Source of the DNA: Valencia hispanica
Lineage: Eukaryota > Chordata > Actinopteri > Cyprinodontiformes > Valenciidae
DNA length: 64,000 nt
Assembly: GCA_963556495.2 (NCBI GenBank)
Contig: OY747703.1
Coordinates: 34,903,296-34,967,295, forward strand
Direction of reading: 5' to 3'
Positions within the stretch are counted from its first letter, which is position 1; every line of letters begins with the position of its first letter. The notes below the pieces were generated by a model, which was not told the DNA's origin, searched no databases, and saw nothing but the letters and a program-made list of their open reading frames with translations. A program made the translations under genes and the position numbers. Positions 1 to 61,635 of this stretch are shown here, one piece after another.

Positions 1-481
1 GGCAGCCAATTAGTCAAATATACAGGAAAAATGCAATATTTAGAAGATATTGAACGTATCTAAATCCCACAGCAATAGGCAGTTTAAGAACCTCCCACTT
101 TTTTGTCTAATCTGTAGGTGCTGGGTTCGTCTCTTCAGCTTCTCATTCATGTTGCCTATGCTCCCGTGGTTTATCTCGAAACTAATAGAATCTCAACTGT
201 TTATCGTCCTCTAACTTCAAGTACTTCTATACTTTGACCACGTTGACTTCTAAAAAGCTTGTTTAGCCTGCCTCATTAGTGAGTAATCAGATGCTTTCTG
301 CCATGCTTATTTTGAAATAGTAGCATGGCTGGAGCCAAACATGTATTGCTGTAGACCGTAGAAAGGGAACTATGTCCTTGTGGAAAGTATTAAAGACAGT
401 ATCCAATCTTTTCCGAAGTGGACATCCCAGCGAAATCATCCAAAGGTCGGAGTGTGAAATGCTCAAAGTAATGTATGACTT

Positions 482-1440
482 GTAGGGCTGGGCCATATGG
501 CCAAAATAGAATATCACGACTTTTCAATTATATCATCACAATTTCGATTTTATCACAATTTTTTTTTAAGATGACCAACATAACTGAAATTACATATTAA
601 AGAGTAGAAACATTGAATAAATTGACAGATTTATTCAAATTAGGAATAATCAACACAGTGCTAACACACTTGTATTGTAAACAAACACCAGAGATGATAA
701 AAATGCAATGAAACTACTGAGTGAAACGATCACAAAAGTCACAGTATTTCTCATCCTTCAAGTAATTTCAGTGAAAAATAAATCAAATCCGTAAACTTAT
801 TTAAGTGTAATTATGTACATTTTAAATCTTGACTTGTCTAATAAAGCAACAGAAAACAGAGCACACGTGGACTTTAGTTTAAAATATATTTAATAGAATA
901 AAATAATATAAAATCTTTTAAAACAGTAACTAACATGCAGCTGCAAATATAGTGCAAGATGTACTGTGCAATCTATAATAAAAATATGAAATAACAGATT
1001 TAAAATGTGATTATTATTTACTAATAGTCGCAAGATGTAATCTGTGGCCAAAGCATGGCAGTTATATCCAGCCATTCAGATCCAGGGCCTTCACCATGTT
1101 AGATCCACTGTCTGTTGTAATAGAGGTCATTTTTTCTTCTTCAAGCCCCCACATTTCACGAGCCTCCCTCAGTCCCGCTGTGATGTGCTCTCCCGTGTGG
1201 TCCTCCGGAAAGTAGGTTGTTTGCAGTGTTCAACTATGTAGCTTCCAGTTGCTGATGTAATGTTTAGTTAAGCTCAAAAACGGCTCCGATGTGCGGCTAG
1301 ACCAGAGATCGCTTCTGGCAGCAAAGAACTGCACATTCTTAATATTTTCTGCAACTCTCTCTTTGCATTCGGTGTACATGCGTGGAATGGCGGTGTTCAA
1401 GAAAAACTTGCAGCTGGGCAAATCGTAGCGTGGATCCAAT
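482..1440 (-). mobile_element. hAT transposon remnant with transposase fragment
   Basis: The left edge reads tagggctgggccatatgg, a hAT-type terminal motif common in fish. On the minus strand, 1440-1230 encodes FFLNTAIPRMY and FFAARSDLWSSRTSEPFLSL. The frame continues, with an in-frame stop, through a DHTGEH-like block, TTDSGSNMVKAL and a CFGHRLHLA-like motif at about 1034. These are hallmarks of ZBED-type hAT transposases. Stops and missing ends make it a pseudogene, and the right end was not found. Confidence 0.75.
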
Positions 1441-1694
1441 CATTTTCTTAAATACCACTCCTACTGTTCACACAGGACAGGAATATCACCATGAACATGA
1501 ATCACTCTGCTAGGTTTCAGACCCCTGATCTAGCAGATAAAAACTGAAGCTAGAAGTGCAACACCTTAATTTTTAATGTATTGTTTAAGTAAAACTGTGA
1601 GGTTAAAAATGAAATTGCCAATTGTGCCAGCACATATCAATAATAAGAAATTGACTTGGTATTATCTCTTCAGTACATGGGCCATAACGGGGCC

Positions 1695-1792
1695 ATGCAG
1701 GAGAACATGAAAACTCTTAAGTAGAACGAGCCGGGATATAAACCCAGGATCTTCTTGCAGCAAGGCAACAGTGCACCACCATGAACCCCTGA
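1695..1792 (-). mobile_element. V-SINE-like fragment
   Basis: It contains ggagaacatgaaaactc and cttcttgcagcaaggcaacagtgc. These match, in reverse, the head and core of the tRNA-derived V-SINE family (DANA-like), which is also seen at 22,430-22,682. Confidence 0.55.
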
Positions 1793-4700
1793 TGTAAAAT
1801 CCAAGAATTGAAGGTGTACTTTCTTTTTATCCAGACTGTGTTTTTTAAAATCAGTTTGTGCTACCCAACCTTGATCTCTACACTTTCAGAGACCTTTCCT
1901 GGGTGTGATAAATGGATTGGGAGTCTACAGTCTTCCAGGTCACAGCCCTCATGTATGCACAAGTGAGACATTTACTGAACCTTTAACATCATCTGTGTGT
2001 TGTGACCTTGCTGTAGGGAACAGGTTTTCCCTGTGAGTCTCTATATCTTCTTACATTTTATTGCTCAGTTCATTGCAAGCTTTAAGAATAGAGGAAGAAA
2101 AGATTAGATCTCTGAGGGGAGCTTTGAACAACAGCTTTTCAAAGGAAAAATATATTAGGGACATTTCTAATGGTGAGTCATATAATTTGGGAATATTGCT
2201 TGGTATTAGTGTTTGCCCAAATATTAGACAAACACAACAGAGCAAAGCAAAATACACATAGTGTGCTCCTTCATACGGCAAACTGTGGCACGCAGTGGGA
2301 AGTCTTGACTTACCACCAGGTGGTTGCTTTGGGGGATTGTTTGTTTCGTTTTATGTTTGTTTGCATCTCAGATTAGTGCTGCAATGCAACTGTGGCTTTG
2401 ACGTAGTTACAAATCAGCCTGTGATCAGTGCAGAGAACGGCCGTGGAACGTCCATCCCCCCTACTTAGTTAAAGAAGAGAAGAAAATCCCATTAGTTTCA
2501 AAACCGCTATACAACTATTTGGTTCTTATTGAGCAAAACATTCCCTAGTGTTTTACATCAGACTTAGAATAGCTAATGCCTGCAACTTTGATATATGTTT
2601 CATATATCTGTGCAAGAATAATTGAAACAGTGAGGGGAAATGTAAGAGCTGCTGCTGCATCATTTGTCATAATATAAAGCAATGCTGTGAACAATACAAC
2701 TCTGTAATGGCTCTGGGATGGTAATGTCTGCTGCCTGCAGTTTGGTGAATGGGTCTGTGAAATTCTGCCTGTTTAACAAGTGGGCAGAGCTTGCCAGTCC
2801 ACTCCCTGATCCAGCCTTACCAGACGTCTAATAACCGTCTCTGTGATTTCAGGGGATTTCCCGTCTATGAATGGTCTGCATCTGTGACTTGTCATTAAAC
2901 TTGTAATGGTGGCTGTTTTCCTCAGTCACAGCTGCTGTACTGTAGGATGTAGAAGAGCACAGACAATTTTCCACTGATTCAGGCTATAGTCTTGGATTGT
3001 AATTTATACCCAGATGTAAAATAGCCAATCAAAAAATAAAAACAGCGCATTTTGCATTATTTGGGCAGCAATTCAGAGGCAGAACATATAGGGTCAGATC
3101 CTTTTGGTGGAAACAGTGCAGGTTAAGTGAACTGGTGGTAGTTTAGGACAAGGATATTTTGTGTTTTTCAGCTTATTTATTTTGTGATATGTCAGCTATA
3201 AGAGATTTGTCATCCATATTTAAAGAACTTTGCAACCAGGATTTTCTTCTTTCCTGCTAAGTAAGCCTACGTTTATCAGATCTTAAAAGATTTATGAAAA
3301 TATTCTTAAAACGTTTTTTTTGTCCCTTAAAAAGCAAAACAGGAACTGCTCTGTTTTAACCTGTAGAAAAAACAACAACACCTTGATAGTGTCTATGCTT
3401 TGTGGGAAGTCACAGACCCCCCACAGTAGTAGTCTCATAAATAATAATAATAAAAAACTCTATGGTTCTTGGGCCCTAAGCAGCGACTTTAGGCCTGATT
3501 TATCACTATTTCGAATAAAGAGTGCAAAAAGTCCACAAAAAGCTGTTTGGTAAAGAGGATTTCGTTTTGGAAGTTTTTCATGGGTGTAACCCCAGATACT
3601 CAGCTCTACTGCTTGACCCACTAATGCATTTTCCTGGCAAATGTGGCACCATATGCAGGGAAATAAACAGGCTTTCCAGATTTATTGCTAAGAAACATTG
3701 TTAACAAAGAACATTTTCTTTACATCTTGACCTAATTTTATAACTACATATATTACAAAAAAAAATCAAATGATTTTATATCCTGCCTCATATTTTGTTT
3801 AGCAGTTCACTAAGATAAAAGCTTAGGTTTTATCATTATTGTGTTTCTGTGCAATCAGAAATTTGCTCTTTAGTTTTGTAGGATAATCATCGGCAGGATC
3901 TATTTTATAAGCGCTGGATTAATTTATTAACCAGAAATTGAATGTTTTGGCAGGACTTCGAATAATCAGCTAAAGTACCATATAGAAATGAGAAGTAGGA
4001 TAAAATATTGGACTAAAGTTTTGTAAAATAAAATGTGTGTTATTAGGGAAAAAGAAAGGATTCATACTTTAGAGAGACTTTGTCATGATATTTGTGTCTA
4101 ATTAACTAATTGTTTATATGTTTTTCAATAGGGTAATATTTTTTAAACATTGTAGAATTTAAGATTTACAGTGAGATGCAGGACAAAACAAGAGCTGCTC
4201 GAGACGGTTGTAAGTCAGATAATGGACACTTGATGTTATCTTGTTTGACCTTAGAGGCTCAAGTAAGAAAAATGATGTTGCCATCAGTGAGCACTCTCCT
4301 TAATGGAGCCATTTTCATTTCCTGGATCTTTTAGAGTTATGCTCTACATATGTCAGGACAAAGTTCAGGAGTTTGATGTTTAACTAACTCAAGCTCCCAT
4401 GTTTCTGCTCTATTAAATGTGCGTACTGTTATCGACTACGGGGACATAAAATGATATAAACAGTGATTGCTACCTTACCTCTAGATGTTCCAGCTGATTT
4501 GAGGACTCTTGTTTACTTTGCCATTTGTAACTGCTTGCGAGCACACTTCTTTCATAAAAGTTGAACATGAATGTCATGCAAAATGTAACAACCCAGGTTA
4601 AACTGTAAAAGGTTAAGTATACATTAGATAGTACTGGTAAAAGGAAAAGTCTCCTTTTTGTTTGACAAAAATAGAAATAAAGTTGTTTCTATAACAATAA

Positions 4701-5427
4701 TGAGGTCATGTTAAAGTTAGAAAAGGGCAAAACCGATCAAAAGGAATTGGTCGGCCTGTCACCATAACAGATTTCACTGATTAATTGATCTATTGTTCAC
4801 TGAGACAGGCCTGGGAAATATTTGCAAGAATAGTATGTTAACTTAAAATTCATCACAGAATTTATTTTATATATTGTGAAGATATTATATATTTTAGGGT
4901 GAAGACTTTAAAAGCACATTAAAATTAACCGTAATCAAACACCTTCACATTTGGTTGGTCAGAAACTCAAAAATCCAATCTTTTTCAGTTATTGAATGCC
5001 TCATACCTGAATCCTAACATCAACACTATTTGGTGTGAAGGTTGTCACTGAAGGAAGAAGGCCTTAACACCAGCTGTTGTCAGTAACATTGAGGTGTTGA
5101 GTGCAAAACAGATCCAAAACATTTAGGAGTGACAGAAGGGCAATAACAGTAGAAAAATGTAAGGGGCAAGTTCTTTTTCAAAGCACTTTATGAGAATATA
5201 AATTACATTCAAAACCTTCTAATGTTCCCACAGTTATAGGTCAGTCACTATATTCTGAGCAAAACATGTCCCACAGTGTGTGAAAAGGAGCAGATGCTAT
5301 AAAACAAGATTTTAATCATTTTGAATGAAGATGAAATAATTTAGAGTTGACATTTTAACCTGCCTTTATCATTTTATATTAGTCGAGTTAGTATTACTTA
5401 CTTTAAACATCCTTTTAAGTGTGCACA
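1793..5427. other. Upstream flank, no recognised feature
   Basis: AT-rich single-copy-looking sequence with no conserved protein frame. The short open frames here lack family resemblance. The fbxo41 promoter could lie in it or beyond the window, but no CpG-rich start region was apparent. Confidence 0.5.
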
Positions 5428-5435
5428 CCCTAGAG

Positions 5436-5679
5436 CATGGGTGTCCAATTCCGGGCCTCAAGGGCAGTTTTAGATGTGTCTCTGCTCCAACACAGCTGAT
5501 TCAAATGGTCCAACTGCCTCCTCAGCATGTAAAAGTTCTGCAGAGGCCCGCTAATGAGCCATCATTTGATATACGTGTGCTGAACCAGGTAAAGAAGTTC
5601 TTTACCTGGTTCAGCACATCTCAATCAGACTAAAACATGCAGGAGGCCGGCCCTTGAGGACCGGAATTGGGCAGCCCTG
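5436..5679. mobile_element. hAT-type MITE, copy 1, with exact 8-bp TSD
   Basis: The terminal inverted repeats read CATGGGTGTCC on the left and CAGGGCTGCCC on the reverse of the right. They are flanked by identical 8-bp duplications, ccctagag, at 5428-5435 and 5680-5687. An 8-bp duplication is typical of hAT insertion. Related copies lie at 25,170 and 39,516. This copy contains a 43-nt perfect palindrome at 5576-5618. Confidence 0.85.
5576..5618. repeat. Perfect 43-nt palindrome
   Basis: Two 21-nt arms are exact reverse complements around one central G at 5597. The left arm begins TGTGCTGAACC and the right arm ends GGTTCAGCACA. It lies inside the MITE and could form a hairpin. Confidence 0.95.
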
Positions 5680-6137
5680 CCCTAGAGAATACAGAAACTT
5701 ACCTTAGACATCTTATTTTTCTACCCCAAGCAGTATGACATGACTGAAGCTGCAAAAGTATAATGAAGAAGAGAAATGAAATCTACCTCTCTGTCGTGGA
5801 GGCCAAATGAACAACCTTCATGCATTTCAGGACAAGTAGCTTCCATTTAAATAGTTGCTCATTCCTAATTTTTAAACGCCCCCTGCCTGATATTGAAAAC
5901 GGCTAACTCTGGTTTACTTTACTCAATATCATCTTCCAAACCGAAGCGTGTTGTCATAACAGCTGCTAGCTGCACCTTGTAGCGCTCTTGTATGGAAGAT
6001 TGGAATTTTAAGGTATTGATCAGTCCAGTCATTGGTCAGGATAACCCAAGCTGAACATTTTCCAATTATGTCTAATTTTATCAAAATGACTGGATGAACC
6101 TGTTTAACTCTGACTTGTGTTTTCTGCTTCCATTCAG

Positions 6138-6358
6138 GACCTCAGGACCTCTAAAGTAAAGAGACTGGATGTTCCCTCCCTGTGCAGTCATGTGACTGAC
6201 CTAGCTCTTCCATTTTAAGGTGGGATCTTTCCTCCTCATGCTGACTAACCCAGGCTGCCCTGTTCTCATCATGAGAGGTCTGACCTCCGTGCCCTCATAC
6301 TGGCGCTGCCGTCGTGCCACATGAGCGCCCCCCTCCCCTCCGGCAGTTACTGCACGGA
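6138..6358 (+). other. Putative 5' UTR and acceptor region of fbxo41
   Basis: Two pyrimidine-rich acceptors precede the start codon. One is a cattcag ending at 6137, and the other is a C/T-rich run ending in cggcag at 6346. Either could join an upstream non-coding exon to the first coding exon. With the 6346 acceptor only 12 nt of leader remain in this exon. With the 6137 acceptor the leader contains an ATG at 6321 that opens a 68-codon frame overlapping the true start out of frame. The upstream non-coding exon and promoter were not identified. Confidence 0.4.
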
Positions 6359-54639
<48,281 letters not shown>

Positions 54640-56012
54640 CATCGTTTGTGCAGGTTGCTTAAGAGCGCAGCTATAGTACGAATTGATCCGCAGGACACAG
54701 CTAGCTTGAGACCACCTCCTGGGGCTTGAACGCATTTGGAGCACAACACACAGAAACAAGAAAGATCTTATTGATAAATAAAGGCAGAGGATTAACAAGC
54801 ATATTTTACTAAATAAAAATCAGAAACAAAACAGGAGCAGGTTTCATAACAATGTGCTAAATATTGGTGAGCTTCAGTGGTAGTAGATATCCAACAAAGA
54901 ACCGGTTTAAACTTTATTAACTCAAGAAATACAACAGTATCCAAACATGTCTCTCATCCATATTTTCTCTAAATGTGGACTTTCTGATTCAGCAGAGCTG
55001 AGTTCAGTAGTGGAGCCACTTGGAGCATCACATGCTGCATTTTTACCTTCTGAATCTGCGTTATGCTTGACGCAGATTAGCTTCAACGCCAACTTCAGGA
55101 ACAAGATGGGGTACATATGTACTTTCCACAGATGCACATGAAGCGTTGGTTTTCTCAAGAGGTTGAGGCTTTTCTTCCTGAAAGGCGGTACCAGGAGCTT
55201 TATGCTTGGGTTTGATGATGAAGACATGAATGCTCATCCCACTCTGTCCTAAAACTTGCCAAATCCAAGTTTGAGAACATGCACTGCTTCCAGGCATTGC
55301 AGAAGGGGTGAGGGCCGCCACCCTGTAACACACACAGACCATGTTATCTTAAAAATGCATGGTGGCGCTGGATTGTGCCTCCTGTACTATCACCTACTTC
55401 GTTGTATAAGCATACTCATGTCAACCAATATGGATTCCGTGCTTTTGATCTTTGTTGTAATCTCTGGACCTGTTTGCTTTAAAGGACAGTATGGAGTATC
55501 CTAAGTCGCTGGTGCGTTTTGTAGCGACGTTTCCTTCTCCAGTGTGCCAATTATAACATAATGATGACAAGTCTCTACAAAAATCACTACTGGACACAAG
55601 TTTGCTATGAGCAGAAGCAGCTCTTAACTGAATATAAAATATTGTGTTTCCTATAAGACAAAGTATCCAGGTGTGTACAGGTGTTCTAGTGTTTGTATTC
55701 ATACTGAACAGTGCCATTTGCATCATAGTGGCTATTCTCTTTATTTACATTAATTAGGTGACATCCTCTGACCCTCTTCCCTTGGGGTTAAAGACAGCAT
55801 TCTCTGGTTCCAGTGCTGCTTTACTGTGGTGGAAAACTAAACCTGTTAAGCTGATGGCTCTCTCTTGAACTTGTAGTTTTGGATGTTAAAGGTGTGTGTT
55901 TACCAGGCCTTAAAAATGATTCACTGTTTTTTATTGGTTAGAATGTAATCCCTACTTTGGACCAAAAATGTTTTGCATTCCGGTGCACTGATTTTTCATT
56001 CTCTCTAACTTT

Positions 56013-56018
56013 AATAAA
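56013..56018 (+). promoter_or_regulatory. Candidate poly(A) signal AATAAA (proximal)
   Basis: A canonical hexamer 1.37 kb after the fbxo41 stop and 120 bp before a terminal-inverted-repeat element. It is the best candidate for a short 3' UTR form. Confidence 0.45.
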
Positions 56019-56139
56019 GTGCAATATTCTATCATTCACCGTGACTAAAAATGCACAAAATCTGGTAATAGATTGAAAATACATAACTTTACATGTAGAA
56101 CATGACAGTCCTTCCTTTTGCTTTGCTGCAGGTTGCTTA

Positions 56140-57552
56140 CAGGGTTCCTACACGAGCTTTACAAGTATGGAATTTGCTATTAGTTTTTTCAGTCTTGATT
56201 AGTATGGAGAAAATAGCAGTTAGCATATTTTTCTCCGTTTTCCACTTTTCTTTTCTTCTTTTTTAGAAAAAAAGTTTTTCTAAACAAAACAAAAAAACTT
56301 AAAAAGCAATTTTCAGACTGTATTTTTCACCGTCCCCACTTTAAGGCATATCTTTTGCAATAACTCAGTGGGCTATGACAGATGTTTAGACTTATTTTTT
56401 TTGGGGGGGGAGGGTTGAAAAAGCCTATTAGCCCATTATTCTAAACATTTGAGCTTTGATATTGTGATATAATTGGAAAAATGGTTGTGATAACAAAACA
56501 AGCCCATTGTCTCAGTATCTCGAGATAATCTCATGATGAAACTGTCTCTCGACAACTGCCATATTTTAAGCACAAAGTATCCTGAGATATATTTTTCTCC
56601 ACATATTTTTTAATTATCTTGTGAAAATGAGTATAAAATTTCGTTACTGATTTGATTAGACAAGGAAACTGTCATTGCCACATTCTCTCTAGATAATGAC
56701 ACTAGAAAACTCTAATCTTGTCGAAAAATCTCAACATTATAATTCAATGAAAGCGTTACACTAAGAAAATTAGATTAAGGTGTGAAGCGCATGGAGCACT
56801 GAAGTCTTAATCTAAAACAAAACAAGCTTATGGTCTTTTCCTAATAAAACAAGATTATACTTTTTTTATCATAATAAAATAAGATCAGGATCTCATTATC
56901 TTAAGATAAAGTAAGATTTGGACATAAAATCAGCTCAAGGGTTTATCTCAAGATCAAGAGGAAATGAAATTGCAATTGTGACAACTTAACCATGAGGTAT
57001 TGTTGTTATTGAGATGATGAAACAAGCTCAATATCCGGTCAAGATTATGAAAATTTTTCGATACTGGCAAAACCATTTGGAGATCGTGACTTGATATAAC
57101 AAAATATTAAAGCTGTTATCACGACAGAGACTCGAGATCTCTTTTTTCTTTTTTGAAGAACTTTAGCAAGGAATATGTCATGCTGACAGTGCAAGCTTAA
57201 GGTCTTGTTATCTGCATAAAATATTGGAACTATAGCGAGATTAAGAAGTCATTATGACAAAGATCTTCACTATCTTGAGATAAACAATATTGTTTCTACA
57301 TAATTTCAAAATAAATATGGAGTTGGGTTTTTGAGTTGTTAAATGAAAACCCGCTGATGTGTGCACATTCCTGTTATGGGTCACTCTGGGTCAGTTGATG
57401 AAACGAGTTTTAAAGCTTTTAGTGCGTAGAAGACATTGATACTACACCCAAAACAATGCTTTTACATCCATGTAAAAACCTGCCTGAAAAGGAAATTAGG
57501 TATTTGAACAATTGAGTCTGGAGTTTTTAAAGGAAAGTGTGTAGGAACCCTG
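56140..57552. mobile_element. Unassigned TIR element with TCTCGAGATAA-like interior
   Basis: CAGGGTTCCTACAC at 56140-56153 is matched by GTGTAGGAACCCTG at 57539-57552. The 1.4-kb interior is made largely of diverged short words around atctcgagataa, gataacaaaacaag and cttgagataa. No transposase frame was seen. The flanks share only TGCTT, so the target duplication is unclear. Confidence 0.7.
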
Positions 57553-59115
57553 TGCTTGACATGCACACCATGAACAAATGTTAAGTATGTGTTTGGTCAC
57601 ATCGTAGGAAATATTCTATAAGCTTTGACTCTCCATTCCTCTGTGGTCTCCCTATTTTTGTTCCACTCTGACCCGGATCGGTTGCTGGCTTACCTGAAGG
57701 AAAAAGGTTCCGGATAGAGAAAAACAACCCCACAAAGCACTTGTTGATTTTGAGTTTCAGACAATCCTGCGTTAATTATCAGCTACTCTGTATATAATAT
57801 TTGTAGATAAAAAAAGGGGAAAATCCTGAAAAAATGACCAACATTTGATGTTATAATAAGGTGATGAGTCAGAGTGGAAAAACTGGAGTTTGCAGGCCTT
57901 CATTTAGAGTCCCGCGATGGATTACGCATAGAGAATTATATTATGTCTAACAGTAGTGTTAAAATTGCAGTCGTGTACTAGATACTTTATATTAAATGTG
58001 CATCAGATTCATATAGAGATGGAGATTATTTAAAAAGAGGATAGAGATAATTCAGCTATTTATTTCTATATAAAAAAGGCGCTGTGTACAGTATAATGTT
58101 GGCATGTTTGTGTTCATGCATCAATCATTGAGTTGCCTTTTTAACTGTTCTGCTACTGTGGCAAAAAAAACAAACATTAAATGTTTAAAGAGCTTTGATT
58201 GCCTGCAGGTTAATAATAATCTTCATTTGATCCTGTCTGTTGTTGCACTATAGAGAAAAAAAAACTATTTCAGATGTTTATTATAAGAGTGTTTTTAATG
58301 TTTTCGGGTATTTAAAAAAACCGATGCACTTTTCTGTCTTGAACACTTTTCTTGGCCCGTTGGTCATCCATTTGGACAGATGTTTCTGGGATGTCTGCTG
58401 CTTGATTGTTGGAAATAACAGTAATAAATTGTGTATCTCTGTAAGAGAACAGGCAACATCTCCCAGACTGAAACCTACTGTATCTCTCTCTTTCGACTAC
58501 ATTTAAGTGCTTTTTAGGTTGCCAGTATGACCTTACATTTATATTTGTTGCCATCTTTGTTTTCAGCCCTGTAAGTTTGACGCTCACATTGACAATACCC
58601 TCGCTTAGTTGTGAATACTGGCTGGTGGTTTTGGACGCTGCTGGGCCAGTAGGCCCTAAAACTACAGCATAAAGGTGCCAATGTCACTGGAAAAACCTGT
58701 ATCCTTGGCTTCCATCTCTAAATGTCTAACTTGTCTCATTTGAAGTCTGAAGCATTATCTTGGAACTGTAATTTTTTTTGTAATTCAAGTATCCTCTGTT
58801 AACAGTTTTATCTTGCTGTGCAATAGAAGAAAAAAAAAACCGTGTGAGTGTTAATGTACCTCTGTATATATTTTATGTCTGAATGATTGTACTCTGCCCA
58901 TTCATCTGAAGTGTGTTTTACACATTACCTCAACATTTAACAGGGCAATTATTAATGCATTTTTTTTTAGTTTCTTACTGCCATCGACAGGTGATTCATC
59001 CCAACTCCTGCAACGACATGAATTCTGTTGATGAAAACAAAAACCTTTTCCATAAAGATCATGCAGCCTTCTATGATGACTGCAATATATGGATTTTCAT
59101 TCATTTGGTGTCATC
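57553..59115 (+). other. Possible distal 3' UTR of fbxo41
   Basis: Sequence between the TIR element and the distal AATAAA. Runs such as ctgtatataatatttgtag and ctctgtatatattttatgtc look like UTR-type AU-rich text. No credible coding frame. Confidence 0.35.
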
Positions 59116-59121
59116 AATAAA
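59116..59121 (+). promoter_or_regulatory. Candidate poly(A) signal AATAAA (distal)
   Basis: A canonical hexamer in a tcatcaataaaactg context, followed by a T/G-containing stretch. It would end a long 3' UTR form of about 4.5 kb. Confidence 0.45.
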
Positions 59122-59140
59122 ACTGCTTTAAATTGTAATT

Positions 59141-61630
59141 CATCCTTTTGTTCTTTAAATAGTAACTCAATCTGTATATATAGGATCAAATATATTAAGC
59201 ATGTGTCTGAGGTCCTGAGTGCATTACTTCAAATATTTGTTTCCTTGAGTCAAAACCATTCTAATACCAGTTGGTGGTGAGAACGCTGACATTAACAGCA
59301 TCTAACTCCAGCCTCCACCATATAACCCTGAATATCAGAGAAAAAGGTTGTATAAAAATTTACAGCAGAGTTTTGTTATAAACACAATATCCCAACGTTT
59401 GAACATGTGAAATCTGGCACATTAAATGTAAAAAGTCCATGGTTTGGTCAGGGCCTGAGATTTAGTGGATTTTTGCAGAAATGCAATGTATCTGGAAACC
59501 TGCTGTGATGCCCATCTTGGTACTTTTTTCCCCCAATGGTTTCAAGAATGCAAACATTTGATAGCTATAAGACAGCCAAATGTAACAAATGCAGGCTAAA
59601 CTGTTCTTAACATGCTCAAGCTGGATGCACTCAGATAAAGCAATGAACAGAGCAGGACCAAGATGTTAAACGGAGTTTGATTTTTGGGGGCCTTCGAACT
59701 GTCATCCCTATTCACAGATCAACGAATATCAATTTTAGATCGTCCATGTTTGAATGTTGGTACCTTGGACATGTATTATTATGAATATTTTGGTTCACTA
59801 CCAGAAAGAAAATTACATTAGCAGAAAATGTTTTAGGTAATCAGTCTGTGTTGCTTGGATCATATGAGTCATTTCACGTGATCACAAGGTTAACATCTTT
59901 AAACATGTTAATATTGGCTAAAACAGATATGCTCCTTTAGTACGAGTGATACTGATGTCTTGCTGGTACATTTGCAAACCAGGTTTGTGAGGGCCTTTTA
60001 CCGATTTGGACACCCCACACAGCTGTTTAGTTTGCTTGTGCCTTGGTTTGATCTATGTGAGAACATTTGATTGTCTAATCAGAAAAAAATCTCTATGAGG
60101 AAGGTAAAACATGAAACAGGCACTATGAGTAAAGTAAATGTCAGAGCTGTGAGCCTTGCTTTAATGTAAGGGAAGCCTGTTATTTGCAGAAAAAAGCGGG
60201 CAGGAAAACCCAAGCCGGAAGTTGACAAGGTGTAGTGATGTGTGATTGTGGTAGTTTGTCTGACACCCACATTCAGGAAGCTTGGCTACAGGTCGCACAG
60301 GAAATAACAAGGAGCTAAACTTGTGCAACCCACCTGCCACACCAAGACAGTCGTGCCTGAGGCTTTTCCTGGTTTCCTGAGAGCAAACCATTTGTGAAAG
60401 TAAAAAAGTACAGCTGTGATTTAGTAAATAGTCCTGAACAATACATCTGTAGAGTTTACAAGCAAAATAGATCACTTTTACATATGATCATTATACTTTA
60501 AAACATATTTCAATCTTAAGTTCCCATTTTTACTTTGGAAGTACTTTCTATGGTTAGTGTCAAATATAATATTCCTTCCTTCCAGAGAGAAGCTAACTAA
60601 GAGTCATTTATCATTAAGGTTACAATAAAGATTTGAAACATTTTATATATTTAAAATGTAATCTTTTTAAACAGACATTTAAGATTTTCTCAGCTCACAG
60701 TGTTGAGAGAAAACGTTAAAACTGTCTTTAAATGTATTAAAGCAGAGAACTTTACCTCACAGTGAAGGTGGACGCTTCAGCTGAATGGTTAATTTCTCTG
60801 CAGTCTCACGTGTTCTCCTGCCAGAACTTTGTCCCAGCATTCCTCTCTCCCTGCTCTCTGCAAAACATGGAGAGTGCACTGCTGTCAAAAAGAAAGTTTA
60901 AGCTTACACACATGGACACAATTCACTAAGTCTGACTAATTTAAGAACTTTCTCAGGCAAAATGCTGAGTGTTAGAAAACTCCTGAGTGATTCAGTAGAA
61001 CTTAAAATGCATAAATCAAACAAGTTTGGCTTTATAAATACAGACTATTGCTTTATTAGAAATTCAAGAAAAAAGCATTGACACTGTTAAGGTTTTTCAG
61101 CTGATTTTCCATTTGTAATCTTTTTTGCTTTTTCATCCTTTCAAATATTATGTTAATCTCTTTCAGGATACAACAGCTCTGAATACTGCTTTTACTTTTT
61201 ACTTTTTACTTTTACTTGTATGCTTTTTATAATACGAAACTTCTTTAAAACTATTTCTTCATATAGAATTGAGTGGAACGGTTACATCCAGTGCAAACTG
61301 TCAGCCCTCTTTAACTTCACCTTCTTCAGCAGTTCTTGCCATTAATGCTTTTCAATAATGCTTTTCCTGAAATTGTTCAGCATGTTTCCTTTTTTTTTCT
61401 TTATCTCTTCTCATATCCCTACATTATTCTTTACTTTATAATCTTAAACAAGCGTTTCTCCTTTACTTCAGCTTCTTTAGCAGATTACCATTTCAGGAGA
61501 TAGTTGCTACTGTATTAGTAGACACAGGCTTACCTATAAATACATCAAATTAGAAACCTTTAAAGTAAAGGGTCTAAGAAGTTAATACAAAAATATTCAT
61601 TCTGAGTGAGGGTTTTTATCTTTTAAAGGT
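59141..61630. other. Downstream flank, no recognised feature
   Basis: AT-rich intergenic sequence. Open frames on the minus strand at about 60,080-60,475 have no family resemblance. A short tandem ttttac run lies near 61,190. Confidence 0.4.
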
Positions 61631-61635
61631 TTCTT

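Larger units (their letters stand above)
54640..59140 (+). other. fbxo41: fbxo41 3' UTR (extent uncertain)
   Basis: Downstream of the stop codon, AATAAA signals occur at 54777, 54812, 56013 and 59116. The 56013 signal sits in a compact ttaataaagtg context and gives a UTR of about 1.4 kb. The 59116 signal would give about 4.5 kb and include a 1.4-kb mobile element. Long 3' UTRs are common in neuronal genes. No convincing second gene was found here. RNA-seq or 3'-end reads would fix the end. Confidence 0.5.

Noticed and set aside
54922..55342. Overlapping minus-strand frames of 93 and 101 codons, possibly a convergent neighbour gene
   Set aside because: They lie in different frames, lack a recognised domain and have no clear splice sites. 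They fall in the fbxo41 3' UTR and are more likely chance.
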